Origin: Triticum aestivum
Lineage: Eukaryota > Streptophyta > Magnoliopsida > Poales > Poaceae
NCBI RefSeq assembly: GCF_018294505.1
Contig: NC_057811.1
Location: forward strand, 409,822,968-409,886,967
Length of the DNA: 64,000 nt
Direction: 5' to 3'
The notes below the pieces were generated by a model. It made no database searches. It was not told where the DNA came from and saw only the letters and a program-made list of their open reading frames with translations. The translations under genes and the position numbers were made by a program. Of the stretch, positions 10,701 to 21,386 are shown piece after piece; positions within the stretch are counted from its first letter, which is position 1; each line of letters begins with the position of its first letter.

Positions 10701-12499
10701 AACCTCTGTCGCAAGAATTTTTGAACTTCCCCGGAAAGAGCACTTGAACTTCTTTCAACAAACCTTTTAAACTTTTATTTTTCTATACTTTTATTCTCAC
10801 CTGAAATGCATTCCTTGCAGTACTTGAACTTCTCGTTGTTTTCACTATGAACTTCTTTCCATAGGTAAGAATTTTTTGAATACATCAAAACGTGTTTTAA
10901 ATGGTATGCATGAAAATTTTAAACCGTTCATCGAAATGTGGCACATAATATACCCGGTGGAAAGCTTATGAATCGCAGCTTTTCATTTAGTCATGTGTTA
11001 CAAATTCGTTGTCGTTTGAGAGCAGTTTTTAAAATGGCACAACAACATTATTTTTTGCTTTTTTAAAACAACATGTAAATGAACGACGGACGTCTCGTAA
11101 ATATAATTTTTGAACCGTGCACGGTGGAGCACGTGAACTTCTTGCAACAAACCTTTTAATCTTTTAGTTTTCTATTCTTATATTCTTATCTGAAATGCAT
11201 TCTGTGTAGTAGTTGAACTTCTCGCTATTTTCACCTTGAACTTCTGTCACGTATTTTTGTTCAACCTCTTTCACAAGAATTTTTGAACTTTCTCGGGCCG
11301 AGCACTTGAACTTCTAGCAACATTTTTTTAGCATTTTGCTGTTTCATTATTTTTTTAATACAGAATGCACACCGTGTAGTACGTGAACTTCTGGCAGTTA
11401 TCAATCTGAACTTCCCTCGATTACGTGAAATATCCGAGTTTTATATAGACATTGAAGCGCTCTACTTTTTTTATTTGAACTTCATTGTGTATTTTTAGAA
11501 ATGGAAAATTGGAGTGTTTTAAGAAACATCGAACTTCTTCGTTATTTCGAATTGAACTTATTGGTTTTATTCTTTATTAACAAAAAAAATTGATTTTTCG
11601 AATAAATATCAAACTGCTCCGCTTTTTCCAATTGAACTTCTTGGTTTTATTCTCTAATACACGAGAATACCTGAGTTTTTATATACACTGAACTACTCTG
11701 TTTTTTTATATTGAACTTCTTGCTTTTAATATTTAGTATTCGGGCAAATCTGATATTTCTATAAACATCTTCTTCTTTTTAATAGGACTTCTTGGTGTTA
11801 TTCATTAGTGACTGGAAATGTCCTAGTTATGTAATAAATATCGAACTGCTCAATTATTTAAATTTGAAGTTCTATGCATTTCTTGAGAACAGGGAAAAAT
11901 CCATTTTTATAAACTTTTTGAACTGTTCAGTTTTTAAAATATGACCTTTTTTGAACATGTAAATGTTAGGTTTTTACAAATTTTGAACTTCTCGCTTATT
12001 TTAATTTGAACTTCTTTGTTTTAATTTGTGAAATTAATTTTTGTTATTTTTAAAATAACATCACACTACTCCCCTTTTTCAATTTGAACTTGTTAGATTT
12101 ATTCTTTAATAACTTGGACAATCAGATTTTTTATAAACATCAAACTCCTCTATTTTTTAGAAGTTGGAATACACATTTTTACAAAAAGAAACACAATACA
12201 TGGCCACTAAGAAGAAATATTGGACCACTTCGTTACTTAATTTTGAACTTCTCGGGGTCTTGCTAGAAATGGAGAAAGTCTATTTTTATATTAAAAGAAA
12301 TTGAACTTCTCTATTATTTCAATTTGACCTTCTTGATTTTTATTTTTAGAGTCTGGAAAATTCATTTTATAAACATTGAACCATTTTGTTTATTTTAACT
12401 CGAACTTCTTGTTTTTTTATTTCTTTTTATAAACATTGAATTGAGTTGTCATATTAATTTCAATTATTATGTTTTCTGTAACATCTTTTTTTATCGGTG
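7742..12499 (+). repeat. Left arm of the giant palindrome
   Basis: The arm is 4,758 bp, or 3,918 bp without the 840-bp MITE. From the outer end it holds a terminal hairpin, about 1.5 kb of diverged modules with ATAT(A/G)(C/G)CGTTGGAAAGC cores (near 8092, 8426, 8586 and 8986), then AT-rich DNA with TTGAACTTC repeated to the inner end. The reverse complement of 15,328-19,234 follows it in order throughout. No coding sequence was identified. Confidence 0.8.
9595..10434. mobile_element. 840-bp foldback MITE
   Basis: It starts TAATTAGATTTATGCCCC and ends with the inverted copy GGGGCATAAATCTAATTA. The inverted similarity runs almost to the centre (arms about 390 bp, loop around 9,990-10,045). It is AT-rich and non-coding. 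The equivalent place in the right arm (about 17,366-17,400, read in reverse) has no such insertion, giving a near-empty site. The ends of the empty site differ by about 20 bp, so a target duplication cannot be defined with certainty. Confidence 0.8.
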
Positions 12500-13075
12500 T
12501 CGGATCTCGGGTTCGGCTGCATCGTTGGGCGCCGTGGGCCAGTAGAATCCACTACGGAACACCTTGCCGACGAGAGTCTGTGATGACGAGTGGTGCCCGC
12601 AGTCCCCACCGTGTATGTCCATCAGCAACTCCTTCCCTTGGTGACTGGAGATGCAGCGCAGCGTGACGTTGTTCGGTCGCTTCCTGTAAAATTCACTATC
12701 TTGAATACAGTACGCCGTGGCCTGCCGAGCCACGCGCTCTGCGTCCTCTTCTTTCTCCGGCAGCGTCCCTTGGATCAGGTACTCCTTCAATTCCTTGGTC
12801 CAGCATTCCTCCTGAGGCTCGAGCGCCAAGTGCAGGCGAGCTCCTGTGGTCGGGCCACAGGCTGGGGCTCCCGTGGCAGGGGGCTGTGGGAGCTCCTCCC
12901 GAGGCTGAGCCATGCTTGAAAGTGGTGGTGTCGCTGATGGCTTGAAGAGCCGTTCCTCAAAGACGCCGGGCTCTTGCGGCTGCCGCTTGGAGGCTCTCCT
13001 GGCGATGTCGTCAGCTTCCTTGTTGGTGCCCCGGGGCACGTGCTGTGACTCCAGGCCCAAGAACTGCTTCTCCAT
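12500..13075 (-). pseudogene. Gypsy pol fragment: linker and start of integrase
   Basis: This is the minus-strand continuation of the RNase H reading after a frameshift. The frame begins MEKQFLG and runs through the end of the second RNase H domain (HVPRGTNKEADDIARRAS) and a Pro-rich linker. It then reaches an integrase zinc-finger region (DIHGGDCGHHSSSQTLVGK...FYWPT). The reading is lost just before the inner end of the palindrome arm, so the catalytic core of integrase is absent. It is a dead fragment trapped in the palindrome spacer. Confidence 0.8.
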
Positions 13076-14042
13076 TTTTACGCACCTCCGTGAGGTACGC
13101 CTCCATATGCTCGTCCTTTGGCTTGTATACTTTGTTGGAGAAGTTGACGAGGAGCTGCGAGTCGCCTCTAACGGTGAGGCGCTTCACCCCCAGAGCTGTC
13201 GCGGCCTTCAGGCCAACTATGAGGCCTTCGTATTCTGCGATGTTGTTGGAGACTTTCTCACTGTGCTGAAAGCAGAGCTGCACGACATAGTAGAGCTTGT
13301 CCTGAGTGGGTGAGATGAGCACTGCTCCAGCCCCCGCGCCCTGGTGCGCGAAGGCGCCGTCGAAGTACATGACCCAACCGTCCGGTGCCTCACTTCCTGG
13401 CGAGGTGGATCGGTCTTCGCCTTCTTCAAGTGTCGGGGCATTTGTCCATTCTGCCAAAAAATCAGCGAGCGCGGCCCCTTTGATGACCCTGGTAGTGCTG
13501 AACTCCAGCTGGAATGCTTGCAGCTCGATGTTCCACTCGGCGACCCTTCCAGCTGAGTTGGGGCTCCTGAGCACCCTCTCCAATGGGTAGGCCGAGACGA
13601 CCTTGATGGGGTGGCCCTGGAAGTAGTGCCGCGGCTTGTGTGAGGCTACTAAGAACGCGCGCAGGAGCTTTTGGGGCATAGGGTATCGTGCCCTCGCGTC
13701 CCGCAACACGGTGCTGACGAAGTACACCGGGTGTTTGACGAGGGCTGGCACACTGTTGAGGCTCGGGTCTTGCAGAGGTTGGGGCGCCTCCTGAGATGGA
13801 GGAGCTCCTGAGACCTGACTGCCTTCGGGAGTTTCGGCGACGTTGTCCTGCCGAGCTTGGTCTTCTGCTGCTGAGGCTTTAGAGGTGCCTTCCTGACCCT
13901 GCACTACTTCAGCTATGGCTTGGCGCAGCACGCCCTTGGCTTGGCGCTCCTCCCGAACCGCCACCAGTGCTGCGCTGGCGGAGTACGGGGTGGCAGCGAG
14001 GTAGAGCACTAGGGGCTCGAGAGGTCGTGGTGCCACCATCAC
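13076..14042 (-). pseudogene. Gypsy pol fragment: RNase H plus archaeal-type RNase H
   Basis: The open frame (about 320 meaningful residues) carries the retrotransposon RNase H and connection region (residues about 1-200, with PVYFVSTVLRDARARYP and LADFLAEW). A second RNase HI domain follows at about 222-320, with motif residues D228 (YFDGA), E270 (AEYEG) and D294 (GDSQLLV). A second, archaeal-type RNase H is known from Tat-lineage Gypsy elements, which is the likely source. The frame is lost at about 13,076-13,080, where a run of five T (plus strand) seems to hold one base too many; the product continues in another frame. An in-frame stop at about 14,069 separates it from the RT part. Confidence 0.85.
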
Positions 14043-14457
14043 CGGAGGGATGGTCAGGTATTTCTTGAGGTCTTGGAAGGCTCAGTCGGCCTCCAGGGTC
14101 CACTCGAACGGGCCCTTCTTCTTCATGAGCTTGAAGAAGGGTAAGGCGCGTTCCCCCAACTTGGAGATGAAATGCCCCAACGCAGCCACCCGCCCCGCCA
14201 GCTTCTGCATTTCTTTGAGGGTGTGTGGCGGGCTCATGTCTTTGATGGCCTTGATCTTCTCCGGGTTCGCCTCGATCCCTCTATGGGACACGAGGAATCC
14301 CAGCAGCTTGCCGGAAGGGACACCGAACACACACTTCTCCGGGTTGAGCCGCAGGTTCACCTGGCGCAGGCTCTCGAAGGTCTCCTCCAAGTCTTGAATT
14401 AGGGTTCTCGCCTCCCGAGACTTCACCACTATGTCGTCGACGTAAGCCTCGGTATTT
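14043..14457 (-). pseudogene. Gypsy pol fragment: C-terminal reverse transcriptase
   Basis: Reading the minus strand from about 14,452, EAYVDDIVVKSREAR contains the RT catalytic YVDD box (about 14,435). The thumb follows (NLRLNPEKCVFGVPSGKLLGFLVS; RGIEANPEKIKAI; KLAGRVAALGHFISK), ending at an in-frame TGA at about 14,069 just after EAD. Everything upstream of the YVDD box (fingers, palm start, protease, gag) is missing; similarity stops abruptly at about 14,458. Confidence 0.85.
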
Positions 14458-15327
14458 CGGCCCCGAGGACGTTGGCCGCTGTAGCGCGCGGATCACAATG
14501 TCACCATGATGAGCGAGGCCAGGTTCTTTCCGCGAGAACAGTCCATTCATCGATAGCAGATCAAACTGAGAAAAGTTAAGTGCGTCTCCTTTCGCTCCTC
14601 TCCACTTTGCAGCATGTATTAGATCCTCTATATATCCCTCCTCTGCAATTGTATATGAACTGCAGTGTGGATACAATTTGAGCTTCCGTGTCCCTCTCTA
14701 ATGCAAAGTTTGCAAGCGTCGTGTTTCGACTGTTCGCGCCAGCAGCCAGGAGGTGCTCCCGCAGCCAACCAAGAACAGGGGCGAAATTGGGACATTTTTG
14801 TTCTCAAATGCTTCACTGCATTTGTGTGTATATGAACATTTTACTCCCTGCTGTTCTTTACATCCCGTGATCTCCAATAGAGTTTGCGATGCAAAATGAC
14901 TATTGGATGGATTAATGCAGTGAAATGTCACACTGAAGAAAGCTTCTTGGCTGTAATGTAACGACGAACAGAGAGCAGAGAGATGAAATTGTAGAAAGTA
15001 GTTTAGAGAGATACATGATATTAATTCAATGGGGAGAAGTAGCGGCACATAAACAAAAATTGTAGAAAGTGTAAGAGAACAGTATTATGATCACAAATGA
15101 GAGCTATGATTCGATTATTTATTCATGTGAATGAATGCATTTTGTCTATCAAACAAAAATTATGTGTTGGTTATCACGTGCCATAGCAACTTATTTTTTG
15201 GAATCTTCGGATATACAGTGTATCATTCAGGAAAGTACATGTTGAATTTTTTTCCTCTCTAGTTATAAACAAACATGCACTTTGTATAAGCCCGTTGACA
15301 AAAAAAATCATTGTGAGAAAAGAAGTG
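14458..15327. other. Unidentified part of the palindrome spacer
   Basis: This is moderate-GC then AT-rich sequence with no convincing gene. It matches neither arm nor the pol fragment. The short open frames (60-130 codons) show no recognisable motif. It could be a fragment of host or other repeat DNA carried with the Gypsy piece. Confidence 0.4.
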
Positions 15328-18300
15328 CACCGATAAAAAAGATGTTACAGAAAACATAATAATTGAAATTAATATGACAACTCAATTCAATGTTTATAAA
15401 AAGAAAGAATAAACAAGAAGTTCAAGTTAAAATAAACAAAATGGTTCAATGTTTATAAAATGAATTTTCCAGTCTCTAAAAATAAAAATCAAGAAGGTCA
15501 AATTGAAATAATAGAGAAGTTCAATTTTTTAAATATAAAAACAGACTTTCTCCATTTCTAGCAAGACCCCGAGAAGTTCAAAATTAAGTAACGAAGTGGT
15601 TCAATATTTCTTCTTAGTGGCCATGTATTGTGTTTCTTTTTGTAAAAATGTGTATTCCAACTTCTAAAAAATAGAGGAGTTTGATGTTTATAAAAAATCC
15701 GATTGTCCAAGTTATTAAAGAATAAATCTAACAAGTTCAAATTGAAAAAAGGGGAGTAGTGTGATGTTATTTTAAAAATAAAAAAATTAATTTTGCAAAT
15801 TAAAACAAAGAAGTTCAAATTAAAATAAGCGAGAAGTTCAAAATTTGTAAAAACCTAAGATTTACATGTTCAAAAAAGAAGGTCATATTTTAAAAACCGA
15901 ACAGTTCAAAAAGTTTATAAAAATGGGTTTTCCCTCTTCTCAAGAAATGCATAGAACTTCGAATTTAAATAATTGAGAGGTTCGATATTTATTACATAAC
16001 TAGGACATTTCCAGTCACTAATGAATAACACCAAGAAGTCCTAATAAAAAGAAGAAGATGTTTATAGAAATATCAGATTTGCCCGAATACTAAAGATTAA
16101 AAGCAAGAAGTTCAATATAAAAATAGAGTAGTTCAGTGTATATAAAAACTCAGGTTTTCTCGTATATTAGAGAATAAAACCAAGAAGTTCAATTGGAAAA
16201 AGCGGAGCAGTTTGATATTTATTCGAAAAATCAATTTTTTCTGTTAATAAAGAATAATACCAATAAGTTCAATTCGAAATAACGAAGAAGTTCGATGTTT
16301 CTTAAAAAACTCCAATTTTCCATTTCTAAAAATACACAATGAAGTTCAAATAAAAAAAGTAGAGCGCTTCAATGTCTATATAAAACTCGGATATTTCACG
16401 TAATTGAGGCAAGTTCAGATTGATAACTGCCAGAAGTTCACGTACTACACGGTGTGCATTCTGTATTAAAAAATAATGAAAAAGCAAAATGCTAAAAAAA
16501 ATTGTTGCTAGAAGTTCAAGTGCTCGGCCCGAGAAAGTTCAAAAATTCTTGTGAAAGAGGTTAAACAAAAATACGTGACAAAAGTTCAAGGTGAAAATAG
16601 CGAGAAGTTCAACTACTACACAGAATGCGTTTCAGATAAGAATATAAGAATAGAAAACTAAAAGCTTAAAAGGTTTGTTGCAAGAAGTTCATGTGCTCCA
16701 CCCTGCACGGTTCAAAAATTATATTTACGAGACGTCCGTCGTTCATTTACATGTTGTTTTAAAAAAGCAAAAAATAATGTTGTTTTGCCATTTAAAAAAC
16801 TTCTCTCAAATGGCAGCGAATTTGTAGCACATGACTACATGAAAAACTTGCTGCGATTCATAAGCTTTCCACCGGGTATATTATGTGCCACATTTCGATG
16901 AACGGTTTAATATTTTCATGTATACCATTTAAAACACGTTTTGATGTATTCAAAAAATTCTTACCTATGGAAAGAAGTTCATAGTGAAAACAACGAGAAG
17001 TTCAAGTACTGCAAGGAATGCATTTCAGGTGAGAATAAAAGTATAGAAAAATAAAAGTTTAAAAGGTTTGTTGAAAGAAGTTCAAGTGCTCTTTCCGAGG
17101 AAGTTCAAAAATTCTTGCGACAGAGGTTCACCTTGTATTTCCATGTTCGACTTTTTCGTAAAAAAACGAATACAATTCTTTAATCAAAATTGAAATAACA
17201 TAGGATTAAAACATAAAAATATAGGATTTACCTGTTCAAAAAATAAAAACACAACGCCATTTTTTGCACTTTTAAAAACAACTCATAAATGAAAAAAATG
17301 GTTGCTAGAAGTTCAAGTGCCCGGCGAGGAAAAGTTCAAAAAATTCTTGTGAGAGAGGTTCACCGTGTATTTAGTTGTCCAAAATACATAAAAATATGTT
17401 GTTTTTTGTGTTTTAAAATAATTCTCTCAAACCAGATAGAAGTTCAAAGTGATAACAACCGGAAGTTCACGTACTATATGGTGTGTATTTCATATAAGAA
17501 AAAATACAAAAAAAGTGAAACAGGGTGAAGTTCAAACAGACATACCCCAGAAGTTCAACTACTTCATGCAGTGCAAAAAATAGCATGTAAAAAACAGAGT
17601 GAAGTTCAAAACGACATGCCCAAGAAGTTCAACTACTTCACGAGTGCATTTCCATTCGCGATGAAGGCAGAAATCATGATCTCGTCATTTTCCAATTTAT
17701 TTCAAAACGCAGGAATATCATTTATGTAAGTTCAAGTCCTTGGTCGGAGAAAGTTAAAAAAATATTGTGGGAGAGATTTGTACAAAAAGAATATCATTTG
17801 TGTAACACTGACGAAATGGATGAGAAAATTACAAACGAAAAAATGTCACAGAAGTTCAAAATGAAAACAGCAGGAAGTTCACCAACTACATTGAATGAAT
17901 TTCAGATGAAAAACTTTTAAAATAGTCGCGAGTATGAAAGAATGATCAGCACGGGAAAGTTGTGTGTTTACAGCAGCTTTCCATCGGTATATCACTTGCT
18001 CAATTCCGATGAGTGGATGGAGAGCTACGAGAAAAAAACACGTGAAAAAACAGAGCGAAGTTCAAGTAGGCATGCCGAGAAGTTCAAGTTCTTCACGCGG
18101 TGCATTTTCGAATAATTTGTTTCGCGATAAAGGCAGAATGAATGATCTCACCGTTTTCGAAATTACTTGAAAACGGCTAGGAATAAGAGAAACCCATCAA
18201 CGAAAAGGTTTCGCATTTTCCGTAGCTTTTCAATGGTATATTATTGCCCCATTCCGATAAAGTTTGTAGAAATTATGAAAAAAATACGTTTTTAGCCATT

Positions 18301-19234
18301 TTCAAAATTGACTTAAAACAGTAAGGAATTGAGAGAAACAATATATAGAAAAAAGTTTCGCATTTCCTCAAGCTTTCCAACGCCATATCATTTGCTGCAT
18401 TCGTACATACGGTTAAAAAATTAGCTCGAATATACGAACTCGGTGGAATTTGTACCGTTTTCTAAATTACTTTTAAGCCGTTCAAAATTAGAAAAAACTA
18501 TCAACGTGAAAAAGTAGCGGATTTTCATAAGCTTTCCAACGCCATATAATTTTCCTCAATTGGATTAGCCATTTAGAAATGTCATAGAAAATGCAAACGG
18601 GGCTGTTCGGTTTGCGAAATTTTACAATTTTCCAAATTACTCTTTAATGATAGGGAATTAGAGAAAACTTTCTACATATGGAGGAGCGGTTTTGTAGCAT
18701 CTTTTCAACGCCATATTATTTGCCTCATTCCGATAAATGGTTTAGAAATGCGATCGAAAATACGATTCATGTTTTTTTATGAAGAGAAAACAGTTTTCAA
18801 AACTGCTCTTAAACCGCTTACATTTTGCCAAAACTTTCACTTGGGTCATGATACTGGTGTCCATAGCTTTCCAATGGTATATCGCAAGCCCCATTTGGGC
18901 AATGTTGGCGAAAGTTCAACCTAGCACAGGGGGAAGTTCAGGTCGAACAACTCAGGCAGTAAAATTGCAAAAAACGTAATTTCATCATGACCCGAGTGCA
19001 AAATCCGCCAACGAGCGAGATTTCTATTTAAAACGGGTATTTAGTTGCTAAAAACCGTTTATATATTGCACTTACATCACATAGAACACGACTAACCATA
19101 ATAATTCGCGCGGGGAGACACGGTTGCGAAGATAGCCCGAAGGTCGGTTTCATACAGAGAGAAGTTCAGGCGTGTAACTCAGGAAGTTCTGGTTGTGATC
19201 AGAATATTATTCTGATCCCGTGATCAGAATAGTG
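15328..19234 (-). repeat. Right arm of the giant palindrome
   Basis: The arm is 3,907 bp. Read in reverse complement it retraces the left arm from its inner end (CACCGATAAAAAAGATG at 15,328) to the terminal hairpin and TAGTG. On the plus strand the motif appears as GAAGTTCAA. It lacks the MITE. Several mismatches per 60 bp are visible at the outer end, so the arms have diverged since they formed. Confidence 0.8.
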
Positions 19235-19258
19235 TTTATGTATATATATATATATATG
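19235..19258. repeat. TA microsatellite flanking the palindrome
   Basis: TTTATG followed by a TA run directly abuts the TAGTG end. TTTATG mirrors CATAAA before the left CACTA, so the inverted similarity reaches about seven bases beyond CACTA on each side. Confidence 0.7.
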
Positions 19259-19956
19259 TTGGATGTCCAAATTAGAATCCCTTTTAACTATGATCTTATA
19301 TATATGATTCCACAACCAAGACCGAGTTCCACTATCATATTGATAATGGAACAAAAGTAAAAAAGAAAGCATCCTGGTGCAAATGAGTGAAAGAACAAGC
19401 TAAGAAGTCGCTTCCGAAGGCAATTTAGCAAAACTAGGAGAAATTCCAAAGCAACAGGATCTAAAATATTACATGGGGGGTCCTTAGACAACCCCCCTCC
19501 CAGCCCAAATCAGCTCAAGCGAAAACCATCGGGATCACAACATTTCCCTAGGACACCTGCATACATCTCACACCAGTAGCATGTTAAAGGTAGCTTAAGA
19601 TATTTAATCCTCCTCCATCGCATCTTCGGGATTCGCCCGAACATCTACAACCCCATCAGTGATTGTTAAAGCGACACACCATGTTGCGCCAACACTGTCC
19701 TTTGCAAAGCATCACGTCCTTGCTCCAAGATGGAACGATCAACATCATTTTGTACATTTGCCTAATAGTTCATGAAGGAGTAGACATAATATATGAACTA
19801 AACAAGATGTCTAACAAGTTTTAATTCAAAACATGCCCTATTTCTAAGCTTCCAAATCGCCCAACAGATTGCAGCCAAACCTACAATCTGCAAATTTCTA
19901 CTTTCTGGTAGAAACAAGATATCCACCAGAAATATTGTGTGACTCAGGCCTGTCAG
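19259..19956 (-). mobile_element. LINE 3' fragment
   Basis: The minus strand at about 19,800-19,900 reads LAAICWAIWKLRNRACFE, typical of the C-terminal end of plant L1-type LINE ORF2 (zinc-binding RT-associated region). In-frame stops follow at about 19,794 and 19,758, so it is decayed. The lower part (19,259-19,700) would be the end of ORF2 and the 3' UTR. At its upper end it is cut cleanly by the LTR that begins TGATAACTAAAAGTGC, so the upstream part of the LINE would lie beyond the nested insertions. Confidence 0.6.
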
Positions 19957-21386
19957 TGATAACTAAAAGTGCAACTAATCCCGGGTGGTTTTGGTGATTC
20001 ATAACAACATATACCTCATTTAACTAATATCCATTCAAGTTTATTATTTCAGAAAGTTCAATGAATGGCATGGCATGGACTAGGAATGTGGACCCCTTAA
20101 AATGCTAAGGACACAAATTGGCAAAAGCTCAAGACTCTTCTTTTTAAATTTTAGTGATCCAAGATCACATTGAGTCCATAGGAAAGCCAATACTATTAAA
20201 AGGGGATGTGGTGTTGCTAAATGGCTTGCTTGCTCAAAGTGCTTACTGATATTGCTCCAAATACGCTCAACCACTTTCTCATTCCAAATATGTACAAAAT
20301 CCAAAGTCAAACTCGGCCCCACCAAATCATCCTATCCGGAGCCACTGAGTTCATATGAAATAGCCACTCCCAAAAATTCTAACAGTTTGGTCACACCGAT
20401 ACAGATCTCGGTCTCACCGAGATGGCCCTCCCAGTGCTCTATGACTTGTTGCATTCATTTCGGTCTCACCGATTTATGCAATCGATCACACCTGTTGGCT
20501 TGACATTCGCTCTGTTTCTTATTGCTTCACTTCAGTCTCACCGAGTTGATGCAATCGGCTCCGCCGAGTTGATGTTTGCCCTAAGCCCTAGCACATTGGT
20601 CCCACCGAGTTGTTCCAGTCGGTCCCACAAAGATTCCTGACGTTCACATTTTGAAATAAATCGGTCTCACCGAGTTCTTCTATTCGGTCTGACCGATTTG
20701 GGTCAAATGTGTGTAATGGTTGGATTTTGTGTGGAGGCTATATATACCCCTCCACCCCCTTCTCCATATGTGAGAGCCATCAGAACGTGCCTACACTTCC
20801 AACATACTTTTTCTAAGAGAGAACCACCTACTCATGTGTTGAGATCAAGATATTCCAATCCTACCACAAGAATCCTGATTTCTAGCCTTCCACAAGTTGC
20901 TTTCCACTCAAGTCATCTTTCCACCATATCCAAATCTGTGTGAGAGAGAGAGAGAGTTGAGTGTTGGGGAGACTATCATTTGAAGCACAAGAGCAAGGAG
21001 TTCATCATCAACACAACATCTATTACCTTTTGGAGAGTGGTGTCTCCTGGATTGGTTAGGTGTCGCTTGGGAGCCTCCGACAAGATTGTGGAGTTGAACC
21101 AAGAAGTTTGTAAGGGCAAGGAGATCGCCTACTTCGTGAAGATCTACCCGAGTGAGGCAAGTCCTTCATGGGTGATGGCCATGGTGGGATAGACAAGGTT
21201 GCTTCTTCGTGGACCCTTCGTGGGTGGAGCCCTCCGTGGACTCGCGCAGCCGTTACCCTTCATGGGTTGAAGTCTCCATCAACGTGGACGTACGATAGCA
21301 CCACCTATCGGAACCATGCCTTCATGCGCGATGGCCATGGTGGGTAGACAAGGTTGCTTCTTTTTGGACCCTTCGTGGGTGGAGCC
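19957..21386 (+). mobile_element. Interrupted Gypsy-type LTR (resembles wheat Fatima, from memory)
   Basis: It begins TGATAACTAAAAGTGCAACT and holds repeated CGGTCTCACCGAG-like units at about 20,400-20,700. A TATA-like CTATATATACCCC at about 20,739 is followed by AGAACGTGCC, and a GA microsatellite lies at about 20,943-20,953. I recall this pattern from a common wheat Gypsy LTR; the family name is uncertain. The 3' end shows a partial duplication: GATGGCCATGGTGGG...CTTCGTGGGTGGAGCC occurs at about 21,173-21,221 and again at 21,329-21,386. The sequence stops at 21,386 where the Athila LTR begins. Confidence 0.6.

Larger units (their letters stand above)
7742..19234. mobile_element. Giant palindromic (foldback) DNA element, 11.5 kb
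   Basis: The two ends are inverted copies: CACTATTCTGATC... at 7742 and ...GATCAGAATAGTG ending at 19,234. Inverted similarity continues inward for the whole arm on each side, ending at ATCGGTG (12,499) and its complement CACCGAT (15,328). The ends are themselves small hairpins (TTCTGATC/GATCAGAA). The first and last five bases spell CACTA/TAGTG, as in the CACTA superfamily. However, the flanking triplets are AAA and TTT, not a direct repeat, and no transposase is present, so I leave the superfamily open. The arms differ by scattered substitutions, small indels and one MITE, so the palindrome is not a simple assembly mirror. Confidence 0.8.

Noticed and set aside
7742..19234. Giant palindrome as an assembly artefact
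   Set aside because: The arms carry scattered substitutions and indels, the MITE is in one arm only, and the spacer is unique. A mirrored misassembly would be near-identical.
7742..19234. Firm assignment to the CACTA superfamily or to Helitrons
   Set aside because: The CACTA/TAGTG ends lack a 3-bp direct duplication and no transposase is present. Helitron ends (TC start, CTRR end with a single 3' hairpin) do not fit.
20080..20943. Open frames of 60-85 codons within the interrupted LTR
   Set aside because: They are short, overlapping on both strands, and lie in LTR sequence with repeated CGGTCTCACCGAG units.
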